DNA of 64,000 bases from Qipengyuania flava (GTDB lineage: Bacteria > Pseudomonadota > Alphaproteobacteria > Sphingomonadales > Sphingomonadaceae). The notes under the pieces are model-generated. The model saw only the letters and a program-made list of their open reading frames with translations, was not told the origin of the DNA and did not search any database. Position 1 is the first letter of the stretch; every line of letters begins with the position of its first letter. The stretch spans positions 744,001-808,000 of the forward strand of contig NZ_JAASQU010000001.1 of assembly GCF_011762005.1 (NCBI RefSeq), written 5' to 3'. Of this stretch, positions 40,969 through 48,733 are shown one piece after another. The position numbers and the translations under genes were made by a program.

Positions 40969-40998
40969 TTGCCGGGTACGTCCCCTGCCCCATATCAA
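40969..40998 (+). promoter_or_regulatory. Candidate promoter of the zincin gene
   Basis: TTGCCG at 40969-40974 and TATCAA at 40993-40998 (18-base spacer; CATATC gives 16). The predicted transcription start falls on the ATG pair at 41003/41006, which supports that start and suggests a leaderless mRNA. Confidence 0.35.
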
Positions 40999-41002
40999 TC
41001 CG

Positions 41003-41401
41003 ATGATGGACAGAACGCGTGGGCCCTCCCGGGAAGAAATGCAGCTGATGGCCGAATCCGCGCTCGCCGCGCTGCCCGCCCAATTCCGCAACGCGCTGGG
41101 CGAGGTGATCTTGCGGGTGGAGGATTTCGCCACCCCAGCACAACTCGGCTCGGTCGACATGGATGACCGCTGGCAACTAACGGGGCTCTACGAGGGCGAA
41201 CCTTTGCCCGATCGATCGATATGGGAGAGCGGCCGGATGCCACCGAGAATCTGGCTGTTCCACAAACCCCTTATCGCCGAATGGCACGAGACCGGCGTCC
41301 GAATGGACGATCTTGTGCGCCATGTGGTGGTGCATGAGGCCGGTCATCACTTCGGTTTCAGTGACGATGACATGCACTGGCTCGAGGATTCCGCAGATTA
41401 A
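41003..41401 (+). CDS. Small zincin-like metallopeptidase family protein
   Basis: 132 residues from ATG 41003 (41006 equally possible; an earlier ATG at 40937 precedes the likely promoter). The family signature HEAGHHFGFSDDDMHWLE contains the zinc-binding HExxH and a third ligand aspartate. Members of this small soluble family (formerly DUF1025) are known from structure to bind metal, but their substrates are unclear. It is divergent from the hemerythrin gene and followed by a bidirectional terminator shared with tRNA-Arg. Confidence 0.85.
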   Translation: MMDRTRGPSREEMQLMAESALAALPAQFRNALGEVILRVEDFATPAQLGSVDMDDRWQLTGLYEGEPLPDRSIWESGRMPPRIWLFHKPLIAEWHETGVRMDDLVRHVVVHEAGHHFGFSDDDMHWLEDSAD

Positions 41402-41427
41402 GCGGAGATCAGCGCAAACGGGGAATC

Positions 41428-41464
41428 AAAAAGCCCGCTCCCTGTGAGGGGGAAGCGGGCTTTT
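41428..41464. terminator. Bidirectional intrinsic terminator
   Basis: AAAAGCCCGCT (41429-41439) pairs with AGCGGGCTTTT (41454-41464), with a further TCCCT/AGGG inner stem. It ends the metallopeptidase gene on the plus strand and tRNA-Arg on the minus strand. Confidence 0.85.
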
Positions 41465-41470
41465 GAAGAA

Positions 41471-41547
41471 TGGCGCGCCCGGAAGGATTCGAACCTCCGG
41501 CCCCCAGATTCGTAGTCTGGTGCTCTATCCAGCTGAGCTACGGGCGC
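41471..41547 (-). tRNA. tRNA-Arg (anticodon ACG)
   Basis: On the minus strand the acceptor is GCGCCCG/CGGGCGC, the anticodon arm CCAGA-CTACGAA-TCTGG carries ACG, the T-loop is GGTTCGAATCC, and an encoded CCA lies at 41473-41471. A34 would need TadA deamination to read CGU, CGC and CGA. Confidence 0.98.
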
Positions 41548-41560
41548 GCTTGGAGGGCGC

Positions 41561-41589
41561 CACATAGGCAGGGCCCACAAGGTTGGCAA
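41561..41589 (-). promoter_or_regulatory. Promoter of tRNA-Arg
   Basis: On the minus strand TTGCCA (41589-41584), 17-base spacer, TATGTG (41566-41561), ending 13 bases before the tRNA. Same -35 and spacing as the tRNA-Asn and nadK promoters. Confidence 0.6.
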
Positions 41590-41597
41590 TAACAAAA

Positions 41598-42032
41598 TTA
41601 CGCTTTGGCGAATAAACCCTGCACCAACGCGACATCGAGCGGCGGCTTCGCCAGCCGCGCTATCTCGGGCACCACAAACCAGTCAACTTCGCCGCCCTCC
41701 AATGCCGCCACCGGGTTGCCGTCCCATTCCGCCGTGTAAAGCATTATGACAATCTCGCCCGCACCTGTTGCACCCTTCCCCTCGGCGAAGCATGCCGGCA
41801 TGCAGGCAGCGGGATCAAGCGCCAGACCGAGCTCTTCGGATATCTCCCGAACCAACGCATTCCGGGGCGTTTCGCCCGCTTCGACCTTTCCGCCGGGAAA
41901 CTCCCACAGGCCGCCATGATGCTTGCCGATCGGCCGTTTGTGCATCAGCCAGCGCCCGTTTCCATCGCTTAGGGCGAGCGCAGCCACGCAGGTCCATGTC
42001 GGAATTTCTTTCACTTTCGTGCCCGCCCTCAA
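41598..42032 (-). CDS. mutT: 8-oxo-dGTP diphosphatase MutT (Nudix)
   Basis: 144 residues. The Nudix box is complete, running from GGKVEAGETPRNALV to REISEELGL (GX5EX7REUXEEXGU). The strand WTCVAALALSDGNGRWLMHKRP and the GGLWEFPGG lead-in fit the MutT branch, which removes oxidised dGTP. A later GTG (VKEIPTW) is an alternative start. Divergent from the pilin genes. Confidence 0.9.
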   Translation of the reverse strand: MRAGTKVKEIPTWTCVAALALSDGNGRWLMHKRPIGKHHGGLWEFPGGKVEAGETPRNALVREISEELGLALDPAACMPACFAEGKGATGAGEIVIMLYTAEWDGNPVAALEGGEVDWFVVPEIARLAKPPLDVALVQGLFAKA

Positions 42033-42102
42033 CAGTTTCTTAACTCCCCGAGCCGTAACCAGTCACCGTCAGCTTAGACAAGCAGCGAGTGGGGCACGGA
42101 CA

Positions 42103-42282
42103 ATGATCGAATTCCTGCGCACGTTGGAACGCGACACCCGTGGTGCCACCGCAGTCGAGTACGGGCTGATCCTCGCTCTGATCTTTCTCGCCATGATTGG
42201 CGGGATCCAGGCTTTCGGTGCGGTTGCGACGACCTTGTGGTCCGACATCGCCGACGCGGCAGCCGCTGTGATGGGCGGCTGA
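42103..42282 (+). CDS. Flp/Fap-type IVb pilin, copy 1
   Basis: 59 residues from ATG 42103. Short leader MIEFLRTLERDTRG, prepilin-peptidase cleavage expected after Gly14, then ATAVEYGLILALIFLAMIGG, with the family's Glu5-Tyr6 of the mature chain. Flp pilins build the tight-adherence (Tad) pilus. The longer open frame starting at 41923 would be antisense to mutT and is not used. No TadV peptidase, CpaA-F or other pilus gene follows. The second pilin gene begins 106 bases downstream. Confidence 0.92.
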   Translation: MIEFLRTLERDTRGATAVEYGLILALIFLAMIGGIQAFGAVATTLWSDIADAAAAVMGG

Positions 42283-42285
42283 AGA

Positions 42286-42312
42286 AAGCGGTTAGGATTT
42301 TTTCAACCGTTT
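42286..42312 (+). other. Hairpin between the two pilin genes
   Basis: AAGCGGTT (42286-42293) pairs with AACCGTTT (42305-42312), one G-U pair, across an 11-base loop that holds a T-tract. It starts four bases after the first pilin stop and could reduce read-through or protect the mRNA end. Confidence 0.35.
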
Positions 42313-42387
42313 CGCTGCAGAACGCAAATTGCCTGAACCGCATTCGTGGGTTGGGCCGGGTACGAAGACTGAACCAGGAGACTAATC

Positions 42388-42561
42388 ATGAAGTTTTTCC
42401 GCAAGCTGCGCCGCAATGAAGAAGGCGCAACCGCAATCGAATACGGCCTTATCGCAGCCCTGATCGCCGTTGCCGCGATCACCGCGATGCAGAGCCTCGG
42501 CGGCCAGCTGAGCTCGACCTTCAACACCGTCTCGACCACCATGAGCGGTTCGAGCGTCTAA
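42388..42561 (+). CDS. Flp/Fap-type IVb pilin, copy 2
   Basis: 57 residues from ATG 42388 with CAGGAGA ten bases upstream, a much better ribosome site than copy 1 has. Leader MKFFRKLRRNEEG, cleavage expected after Gly13, then ATAIEYGLIAALIAVAAITA and a Ser/Thr-rich tail (LSSTFNTVSTTMSGSSV). This is the classic major Flp pilin pattern, and it is followed by a strong terminator. Copy 1 differs in the tail (Ala-rich, ending AAAAVMGG), so the two may be major and minor subunits. Relative expression is inferred from the ribosome sites only. Confidence 0.94.
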   Translation: MKFFRKLRRNEEGATAIEYGLIAALIAVAAITAMQSLGGQLSSTFNTVSTTMSGSSV

Positions 42562-42582
42562 GTTTCGGCACTGTCCGAAATG

Positions 42583-42614
42583 AAAGGGCGGCGGGTTTTC
42601 CCGCCGCCCTTTTT
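42583..42614 (+). terminator. Strong intrinsic terminator after pilin genes
   Basis: A perfect 13-bp stem AAAGGGCGGCGGG/CCCGCCGCCCTTT with a TTTT loop and trailing Ts. It lies 21 bases after the second pilin stop and before the convergent M48 protease gene. Confidence 0.9.
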
Positions 42615-42649
42615 CGTTGCCCGTTATGAATGATGTGGCCTGGCGCAGT

Positions 42650-44128
42650 TCAGCGACCGCGTACGACCAGCTTCACCTTCTGGCCCGCGCTGACGCCTTC
42701 ACTGGATGTCAGCCCGTTCAGAACGCGGAAACGATCCACCTGATTGTCGCTATAGGCCATCCGGCTCGCCAGCGAATTGACGGTATCGCCGCTCCGCACA
42801 GTCACGACATCGATGACCCGTGGAATCACATTGGCTGCGGTTTGCGAATCGATACGGCGCATTGAGCCAAACATTGCGTTGAACACCGAGGCATTTCCCG
42901 CCGGGGTAATCGCCACGAAATGATAGGCGCGGTCGTTCGCAAACTCATAGGCGAAGACCGTCACATCGACTTGCCCATTGCCCGAATTGACGCGCGCAGT
43001 TCCATAGGCCGCGGGAAGTCCGTTGACCGTCGTGCGCTGGATCGACTGCGGGCGGATCTGCTGCTGTTCGCTAACGCCGCCGAATACGCTGGCGACATAG
43101 CTTTCCAGATTGCCGTTGTAGGGCGCGAGCGAGAACTGCGCCTGCCCGCTCTGTCCGTTGACGCTGACCGCGCGTGTCCCGTTGACCATGTAGAAGCCCT
43201 GCGGGGCGGTGAAAGCGAGACGCAGCTCCGGGTGGATGAACTGACGCCCTTCGACCACGCCTTGCGCGGGATCGTCGCCATAGGTCAGCCCGTCGATCCG
43301 GGTCAGAAAGGTGTCGCGATTGGTGATTCCGCCGCTGACACCCGTTGCCTGGGCCTTGGAAAGCGCGCTCTGGACCCGGCTCGCAGGGTCGGGGTGGGTC
43401 GACGCCCATTCGGGGATGCTGGCATTGTCGCGGCCCTGCACGCGCGCGTCGAGCGCGTTCTGCAGCGCGAGGCTCTGCAAGACCGTCCCCATCGCGCGCG
43501 GATCGTACCCTGCCGAATTGAGATAGCGGATCCCGAGTTCGTCGGCTTCGAGTTCCTGCGAACGCGAGAATTTGAGCGTCAGCAGCTGCGAGCCTTGCAG
43601 CGCGGCCTGGCCGAGCTGCTGGCCGAGCCCACTGTTGCCGAGCAGAACGCCCGACAGGATCGCTCCGGCCGCGCCGAGCAGCGTGTTGCGTTGCGCCGCA
43701 GCCTGGCGCCGCTGCGAGTGGCGCGCCGCCACATGACCGACCTCATGTCCGAGGACCGCCGCGAGTTCGGCCTCATTGTTCATCAGCGCGACCAGCTGCC
43801 GCGTCGTGTAGACATAGCCGCCGGGGATGGCGAAGGCGTTGTTGACCGGGCTGTTGAGAAGCGAAACGGTAAACGATTCACGTGCATTGCCGAGGCCCGA
43901 CTGGACGGCGATGTTCTGGCCGACCTGCTGCACATACTGCGCATGGCTGCCGCTCATCGCCCCGCCGAATTCGGCGAGCAGTTGCGGGTGCGCTTCGGCG
44001 CCCATCTGCGCCTCGCTCTGCGTTATCGGCGCAGAGGCGCTGGGGATATTTCCTCCGCCCATGCAGCCGGCAAGCGCCAGCGAGAGGGTGGAAACGGTGG
44101 CGGTGGCGGCAAGCTTGATGCGCGTCAT
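42650..44128 (-). CDS. M48 family metalloprotease, lipoprotein with LysM-like tail
   Basis: 492 residues. A lipoprotein signal (LSLALAGC, lipid cysteine at about residue 22) anchors it, probably to the outer membrane. The peptidase domain has HEVGHVAARHS (HExxH) and the third zinc ligand in SQELEADELG, followed by DPASRVQSAL. Residues ~280-430 form a separate domain (FTAPQGFYMVNG...), and the C-terminal ~60 residues (VTVRSGDTVNSLASRM...) look like a LysM-type peptidoglycan-binding motif. This resembles the BepA/LoiP group that checks outer-membrane protein assembly. Its start is 123 bases after accA ends. Confidence 0.9.
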   Translation of the reverse strand: MTRIKLAATATVSTLSLALAGCMGGGNIPSASAPITQSEAQMGAEAHPQLLAEFGGAMSGSHAQYVQQVGQNIAVQSGLGNARESFTVSLLNSPVNNAFAIPGGYVYTTRQLVALMNNEAELAAVLGHEVGHVAARHSQRRQAAAQRNTLLGAAGAILSGVLLGNSGLGQQLGQAALQGSQLLTLKFSRSQELEADELGIRYLNSAGYDPRAMGTVLQSLALQNALDARVQGRDNASIPEWASTHPDPASRVQSALSKAQATGVSGGITNRDTFLTRIDGLTYGDDPAQGVVEGRQFIHPELRLAFTAPQGFYMVNGTRAVSVNGQSGQAQFSLAPYNGNLESYVASVFGGVSEQQQIRPQSIQRTTVNGLPAAYGTARVNSGNGQVDVTVFAYEFANDRAYHFVAITPAGNASVFNAMFGSMRRIDSQTAANVIPRVIDVVTVRSGDTVNSLASRMAYSDNQVDRFRVLNGLTSSEGVSAGQKVKLVVRGR

Positions 44129-44251
44129 GAAAGCGGTCTCCCCGATTGCGTCCGCGCACAGGCCTTTACCGGGCCCGTGCGCTCGCTGGTCATCTAACCC
44201 TCGGAGAACCTTATCAAGCTGGGGTTTGTTCCCGCTTGACAGCGGATGGGA

Positions 44252-45196
44252 TCATCCCGCCAGCGCGAGGAAACGCTCTTCACGCAGTCGCTTGAGCTCG
44301 TGCGGGGCATACCCTGCCAATTGGTCGAGCTCTTCGCCGATCGCGTTGCCCAGCGAAGCCGAGGCGGCACGCGGATCGCGATGCGCACCACCGACGGGCT
44401 CGGGAACGATGCGGTCGATGACGCCCAATTCCGCGAGGTCCTGCGCTGTCACCTTCATGGCTTCGGCTGCATCGGGAGCCTTCTCAGCCGTACGCCAGAG
44501 GATCGAGGCGCAGCCTTCGGGCGAGATCACCGAATAGACCGCGTGCTCCATCATCAGCACGCGCTCGGCGCTGGCCAATGCCACGGCCCCGCCCGATCCG
44601 CCCTCGCCGACGATCGCCGCCACCATCGGGACGGGCAGCGCGAGGCAGGCTTCCGTCGAACGCGCGATGGCTTCTGCCTGGCCGCGCTCTTCCGCCTCGA
44701 CCCCTGGGAACGCGCCCGAGGTATCGACCAGCGTGACCACCGGAAGGCCGAACCGCCCCGCCAGTTCCATCAATCGGATCGCCTTGCGATAGCCCTCGGG
44801 CTTGCCCATGCCGAAATTGTGACGAATCCGGCTGGCGGTGTCGTTGCCCTTCTCGTGCCCGATCAGCACCACCTTGCGCCCGTCGAGCTTGGCGAAACCG
44901 CCGAGGATCGCCTCGTCGTCGCCATAGGTACGATCGCCGCCGAGCGGAACGAACTCCTCGAAAATCTGCTCGACATAATCGCGGAAATGCGGGCGCGAGG
45001 GATGCCGCGCCACCTGCGTTTTCTGCCACGGAGTGAGCGATTGATAGGTGCTTGCGAGCAGGTTCGCGCTCTTGAGCTCGAGCCGCTGCAGCTCGTTGGA
45101 AATATCGACGTCGTCGCCCTCTGCGGCGCTCCGCAGTTCGGCGATACGCTGTTCGAGCTCGGCGACCGGCTTCTCGAATTCGAGGTAGGAAATCAT
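44252..45196 (-). CDS. accA: Acetyl-CoA carboxylase carboxyltransferase subunit alpha
   Basis: 314 residues, close to the E. coli 319. With AccD it moves CO2 from carboxybiotin to acetyl-CoA, the first step of fatty-acid synthesis. Family strings YLEFEKPVAELE, RHPSRPHFRDYV, SRIRHNFGMGKPEGYRKA, TSGAFPGVEAEERGQAEAIA and SPEGCASILW are all visible. It lies nine bases after xerD, an arrangement frequent in alphaproteobacteria. accB, accC and accD are elsewhere. Confidence 0.97.
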   Translation of the reverse strand: MISYLEFEKPVAELEQRIAELRSAAEGDDVDISNELQRLELKSANLLASTYQSLTPWQKTQVARHPSRPHFRDYVEQIFEEFVPLGGDRTYGDDEAILGGFAKLDGRKVVLIGHEKGNDTASRIRHNFGMGKPEGYRKAIRLMELAGRFGLPVVTLVDTSGAFPGVEAEERGQAEAIARSTEACLALPVPMVAAIVGEGGSGGAVALASAERVLMMEHAVYSVISPEGCASILWRTAEKAPDAAEAMKVTAQDLAELGVIDRIVPEPVGGAHRDPRAASASLGNAIGEELDQLAGYAPHELKRLREERFLALAG

Positions 45197-45205
45197 GCCA
45201 CGGCG

Positions 45206-46096
45206 CTAGTCCGAAGCGCGCGCATGCGCAAGCGGGTGCCGCTCGTTCACCAGCTTCACCAGTCGCGCGGCATCGACATGCGTGTAGATCTGCGTGGTAG
45301 AGATATCCGCATGGCCGAGCAGAGTCTGCAGCGCGCGCAGGTCCGCCCCGCCCTCGAGGAGATGCGTGGCGAAAGCGTGGCGAAGCACGTGCGGGCTCAG
45401 CTTTTCGGGCGCCATGTCGGCTCGCGTGGCGAGCTGTTTGAGCATCTGAAAAAGCCTGACTCGCGAGATATGGCCGGTTCGCGACGGAAACAGCCAAAGC
45501 GAATCCGCCGGGCGAAGGCCGAGCCAGCGCTGCAGTGCGGCGCCCGCGCGCTGGCTGATCGGGACGAGCCGCGTCTTGCCGCCCTTCCCCGTGACGGTGA
45601 GAAAAGGCGCATCGCGCGGAACCGAAGACAGCGGAAGAGAAACCAGCTCGGTCGCCCGCAGGCCCGAGCCATAGAGAAGTTCGAGCAAGGCCAGCATGCG
45701 CACAGCGGCGGGCGAATCGCTCTGCGCCTCGGCCTCGGCGGTGGCGAAAAGCCTTTCGATCTCCGCATGAGTCAGGATCTTGGGCAGTGGCCGCCGGGTC
45801 GCCGGCCGTGGCAGGGCATGCGTCGGGTCGTCATCGCGCAGGCCTTCGTCGACGAGAAACCCGAAGAACTGCCGCAGAGCGGAGATCTTCCGCGCCAGTG
45901 TGGCTGGCGCCAGCGCCGACCACGCCTCTCCCAGTTTCGCCAGTTGCGCCGCGCTGGCGGCCTCCAGCGCCGTGCCGATCAATTCCTCGGCTTGTTCGAG
46001 GTCGCGCCCATAGGCGAGCAGCGTGTTGCGGGCCGCGCCGCGCTCGCTCGCCAGCATCGCGAGAAAATCGGCGATCGACGATCCCTGCCCGCCCAC
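45206..46096 (-). CDS. xerD: Site-specific tyrosine recombinase XerD
   Basis: 296 residues from GTG 46096, one base after the preceding stop. With XerC it resolves chromosome dimers at dif. The N-terminal SAM-like DNA-binding domain (RNTLLAYGRDL, ARKISALRQFFGFL) precedes the catalytic domain. Its active-site residues are Arg in GSGLRATEL, Lys in TGKGGKTRLVP, HVLRHAFATHLL (His-x-x-Arg), His in LLGHADISTTQ and Tyr in IYTHV. All are present, so it should be active. Chromosomal context (accA, aroK) argues against a mobile-element integrase. Confidence 0.94.
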   Translation of the reverse strand: MGGQGSSIADFLAMLASERGAARNTLLAYGRDLEQAEELIGTALEAASAAQLAKLGEAWSALAPATLARKISALRQFFGFLVDEGLRDDDPTHALPRPATRRPLPKILTHAEIERLFATAEAEAQSDSPAAVRMLALLELLYGSGLRATELVSLPLSSVPRDAPFLTVTGKGGKTRLVPISQRAGAALQRWLGLRPADSLWLFPSRTGHISRVRLFQMLKQLATRADMAPEKLSPHVLRHAFATHLLEGGADLRALQTLLGHADISTTQIYTHVDAARLVKLVNERHPLAHARASD

Positions 46097-46097
46097 G

Positions 46098-47960
46098 TCA
46101 GGCGCGCGCGACCGCCTCCGCGGCGATCATCCGGGCTTCGGCTTCCAGACCTACACGGCGCAGCGCCGACACGATATGAAACAGATGCCGTGCGGTCATG
46201 CGATCCCAGCCCTCGCCCTGCATACCGAGGCCGGCGAGCATGGCCACCAATGCGGCATTGTCGACCTCCGCCGCGCGATCAATCAGTCGCGTCCAGCGCG
46301 TAGGGGCGGCAAATTCCACCGCAAGGCGCTCACTGAACTGGGCGACGTCCGCGCTGGCGATGCGCTCCAGTCCTGCGAGGCCCGCTAGTAGCATGCGCGA
46401 CTTGTGCTGGCGCGCCGATTCGTCGTCGTCGACAAAGCTGTCGAGATCCCCGCCGCTCACCATCGCTGCAGATGAGGGATTGGCCAGCGCCAGAAGTGCC
46501 CAAGCCTCGCTGCCGTTGTCGACCTGCGATGCCCAGCGCATGGCGTCACCATCGAGCCCCGCTGCCAGCATAGATGCGATCAGGCCGTCCGCTTCCTCGC
46601 CAATCTCTTCGGTGACCGGCAGCCGCGCTGCGGCATAGGCAGTCAGCACCATGCGGCCGTAGGAATAGTCTCCGCCGCCCGACCAGATGTCACGGATCGC
46701 CGAAAGGCGGCGCAACGGATCGGCACCGACATAGGCTTCGCGCAACCGTGAGGCGGTGATGGCGGCATCGCCCTGCACACCCTCTTCGGCGAAGATCTGG
46801 CTATAGAGGTCAACCATCGCCGAGGATGACAGGACGCCGCTGCTTGCAGCGATATCCGCCCCGCGCGCGCGTTGCACCGGGGTGAGCGCGGGGGTCAGCG
46901 CCGCAGTGCGCAGCAATTCCGGCGCCGCGTCCTCGAGGAGCCCTTGGGGCACGGGTTCGCCAAGCGCATTGGCCATCGCGAAACGCCAGGGGGTGAGCGT
47001 CCCCGTATCGTCCCATTCGATCGTCACCGCACGGCGCCCGCGCCCTGCCGAACCGGCAAAACGCTGCGCGAGCAACACGTCGATCCGGTCCTCCTCGGTA
47101 CGCGACAGCAAGCGGCGTAGATCGTTCTGCGCACGCGTCGCCTCACCCGCATAGGCATTGCAGATCCCCGCGAGCATTTGCCACTGCGCATCGTCGCGCG
47201 GGGTTTCGACCAGCCGTACCGCAGGACAGGCTCCCACGATATCCGCACTGCCAATGTAGGCATCAATCGCCGCATTGGTGAGCGCGGGGGAATAGTTCGC
47301 CGTATCGATATCCTGCACCAGCGCGCGCGCCACCACGTGTTCGCCCAGCGCATTGAGCGCCCGCGCACGCAAGGTCGCAAACTCGACCGCGCTCATGCCT
47401 TCGGGCGCCGCGAGCCGGCTGGCCAGCGCGCGGCGCAACAGAATATGGCCCCAGCGCGAGACCATCGGCTGCGTGGTCCCCGCCAGGACTGCGCGCACCA
47501 GCCCGGCAGGTTGGCGCGCCAACGAGCCCGCAGGAAGGCCGCCTTCTTGCACATCGAGCAATCCTACCCGCTCCATCGACCGCCGCGCGGCAGGGGGGAT
47601 GTCGAACTTAGGCTTCAATCCCAGCAATTCGTCGAGGTCGTCGGTCGACATCGACTCAAGTTCTTCGAGCGTAGGCAGGTTCGTGAGATCGAGGTTGGCG
47701 CTCGGCGTTGCTCCAGGCAGCGGCAACGGCTGGACGATTTCGCCCGGCTGCTGGCTGACCGTTCCCGGATCCGCGGCTTCACCCGGCGAAGCCTGCGTCG
47801 GCGTGGGTGTCGGCGCACGCGTGGCGCGCGGTGTGGGCGTCGGTGCGGGAGCGGGATCGTCAAAGCCCGGCGGCAGCAAGTCGACCGGCGCTTCCTGCGC
47901 GAGCACCATCGCCGAACTGAGCGCGAGTGCCGCGCCGCCGATCATCCATGCAGCTTTCAT
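46098..47960 (-). CDS. Large exported protein of unknown function
   Basis: 620 residues from ATG 47960. An N-terminal signal peptide (MKAAWMIGGAALALSSAMVLAQE) is followed by a Pro/Thr-rich linker of about 60 residues (PTPTPRATRAPTPTPTQ). From about residue 130 onward the protein is almost entirely Ala/Leu/Arg-rich helix, resembling a long helical-repeat (TPR-like) solenoid in the periplasm. I see no catalytic motif and cannot name a family. Its start overlaps a 44-residue membrane protein by ATGA, and it ends one base before xerD, so it is part of a run of four genes down to accA. It is probably conserved near aroK in relatives. Confidence 0.85.
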   Translation of the reverse strand: MKAAWMIGGAALALSSAMVLAQEAPVDLLPPGFDDPAPAPTPTPRATRAPTPTPTQASPGEAADPGTVSQQPGEIVQPLPLPGATPSANLDLTNLPTLEELESMSTDDLDELLGLKPKFDIPPAARRSMERVGLLDVQEGGLPAGSLARQPAGLVRAVLAGTTQPMVSRWGHILLRRALASRLAAPEGMSAVEFATLRARALNALGEHVVARALVQDIDTANYSPALTNAAIDAYIGSADIVGACPAVRLVETPRDDAQWQMLAGICNAYAGEATRAQNDLRRLLSRTEEDRIDVLLAQRFAGSAGRGRRAVTIEWDDTGTLTPWRFAMANALGEPVPQGLLEDAAPELLRTAALTPALTPVQRARGADIAASSGVLSSSAMVDLYSQIFAEEGVQGDAAITASRLREAYVGADPLRRLSAIRDIWSGGGDYSYGRMVLTAYAAARLPVTEEIGEEADGLIASMLAAGLDGDAMRWASQVDNGSEAWALLALANPSSAAMVSGGDLDSFVDDDESARQHKSRMLLAGLAGLERIASADVAQFSERLAVEFAAPTRWTRLIDRAAEVDNAALVAMLAGLGMQGEGWDRMTARHLFHIVSALRRVGLEAEARMIAAEAVARA

Positions 47961-48091
47961 TTCGAACCGCCCGGGAGATCGATTGCTTGCTCGATCGGGC
48001 GCAAAGGCTCCTCGCCGCCGTCAATCAGCGCCGCAACCAACAGGATAATGAACCCCGCTGCCAAGAGACCTGCTAGCCTTCGCCCGCTCAT
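47957..48091 (-). CDS. 44-residue membrane protein coupled to the 620-residue exported protein
   Basis: The ORF reads MSGRRLAGLLAAGFIILLV and continues to a TGA that overlaps the next start as ATGA. One membrane helix (about residues 6-23) is followed by a short acidic tail (DGGEEPLRPIEQAIDLPGGSK). The positive N terminus (RR) predicts the tail faces the periplasm. The ATGA overlap, the helix and the sensible start all argue for a real gene, although no homology can be assigned. It could anchor or assist the exported protein; that is inference. The divergent aroK starts 75 bases away. Confidence 0.65.
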   Translation of the reverse strand: MSGRRLAGLLAAGFIILLVAALIDGGEEPLRPIEQAIDLPGGSK

Positions 48092-48129
48092 CGCCAAGAT
48101 TTTCGCGTCCCGCTTCAAGTGCTGATACC

Positions 48130-48157
48130 TTGCCCGCGCCCTAGCCCAGTTCTAGGC
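48130..48157 (+). promoter_or_regulatory. Candidate promoter of aroK
   Basis: TTGCCC at 48130-48135, 16-base spacer, CTAGGC at 48152-48157, ten bases before ATG 48167. Transcription would start only about three bases before the ATG. Confidence 0.35.
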
Positions 48158-48166
48158 ACTGCGGCA

Positions 48167-48733
48167 ATGACCCATGCAACCAGCCTTACCTCCGCCGAAA
48201 TCGGGGGACTCGCCCGGCGGATCGACCGCCCCGTGGTACTGGTCGGACTGATGGGCGTGGGCAAATCGACTGTCGGCCGGCGGCTGGCGGCGATGCTCGA
48301 CAGCGATTTCATCGATGTCGACGAGGAAATCGAACGCGCTGCCGACCGGAGCGTGGCGGAAATTTTCGAAGCTCACGGCGAAGCCTATTTCCGCGCCGGC
48401 GAGCGACGCGTGATCGCCCGCCTGATGGAAGAACGCCATGGCGTGATCGCCACCGGCGGAGGCGCCTTTGTCGACGACGAGACGCGCGCGCTGATCATCG
48501 ATCGCGGGATTGCGGTGTGGCTCGATTGCGATATCGACACACTGGTCGAACGCACAGCGCGGCGCGACAGCCGGCCACTGCTGCGCACCGGCGACCCGCG
48601 CACGATCCTGACCGAGCTGAAAGACCGGCGCGGCGCGGCCTATGCCGAAGCGCAGATCCATGTGGTCACCGACGATGCGCCGCATGCGGAAACCGCACAA
48701 CGCATATTGAGGGCGATCGACGCATGGCTGTAA
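48167..48733 (+). CDS. aroK: Shikimate kinase
   Basis: 188 residues from ATG 48167. It phosphorylates shikimate at C3, in aromatic amino-acid synthesis. Walker A is GLMGVGKST; the shikimate-binding DVDEEIERA, AYFRAGERRV, ATGGGAFVD and the lid RPLLRTGDP follow. An extra 16 codons of open frame upstream are before the likely promoter. Its last ten bases overlap aroB. Confidence 0.95.
   Translation: MTHATSLTSAEIGGLARRIDRPVVLVGLMGVGKSTVGRRLAAMLDSDFIDVDEEIERAADRSVAEIFEAHGEAYFRAGERRVIARLMEERHGVIATGGGAFVDDETRALIIDRGIAVWLDCDIDTLVERTARRDSRPLLRTGDPRTILTELKDRRGAAYAEAQIHVVTDDAPHAETAQRILRAIDAWL

Noticed and set aside
42033..42102. CtrA box (TTAA-N7-TTAA) before the pilin genes
   Set aside because: TTAACTCCCCGAGCCGTAACC has only one proper half site, so I do not call it.
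45206..46096. Tyrosine recombinase as sign of an integrated element
   Set aside because: Sequence and the accA/aroK context fit housekeeping XerD, and no tRNA-flanking repeats or phage genes are present.
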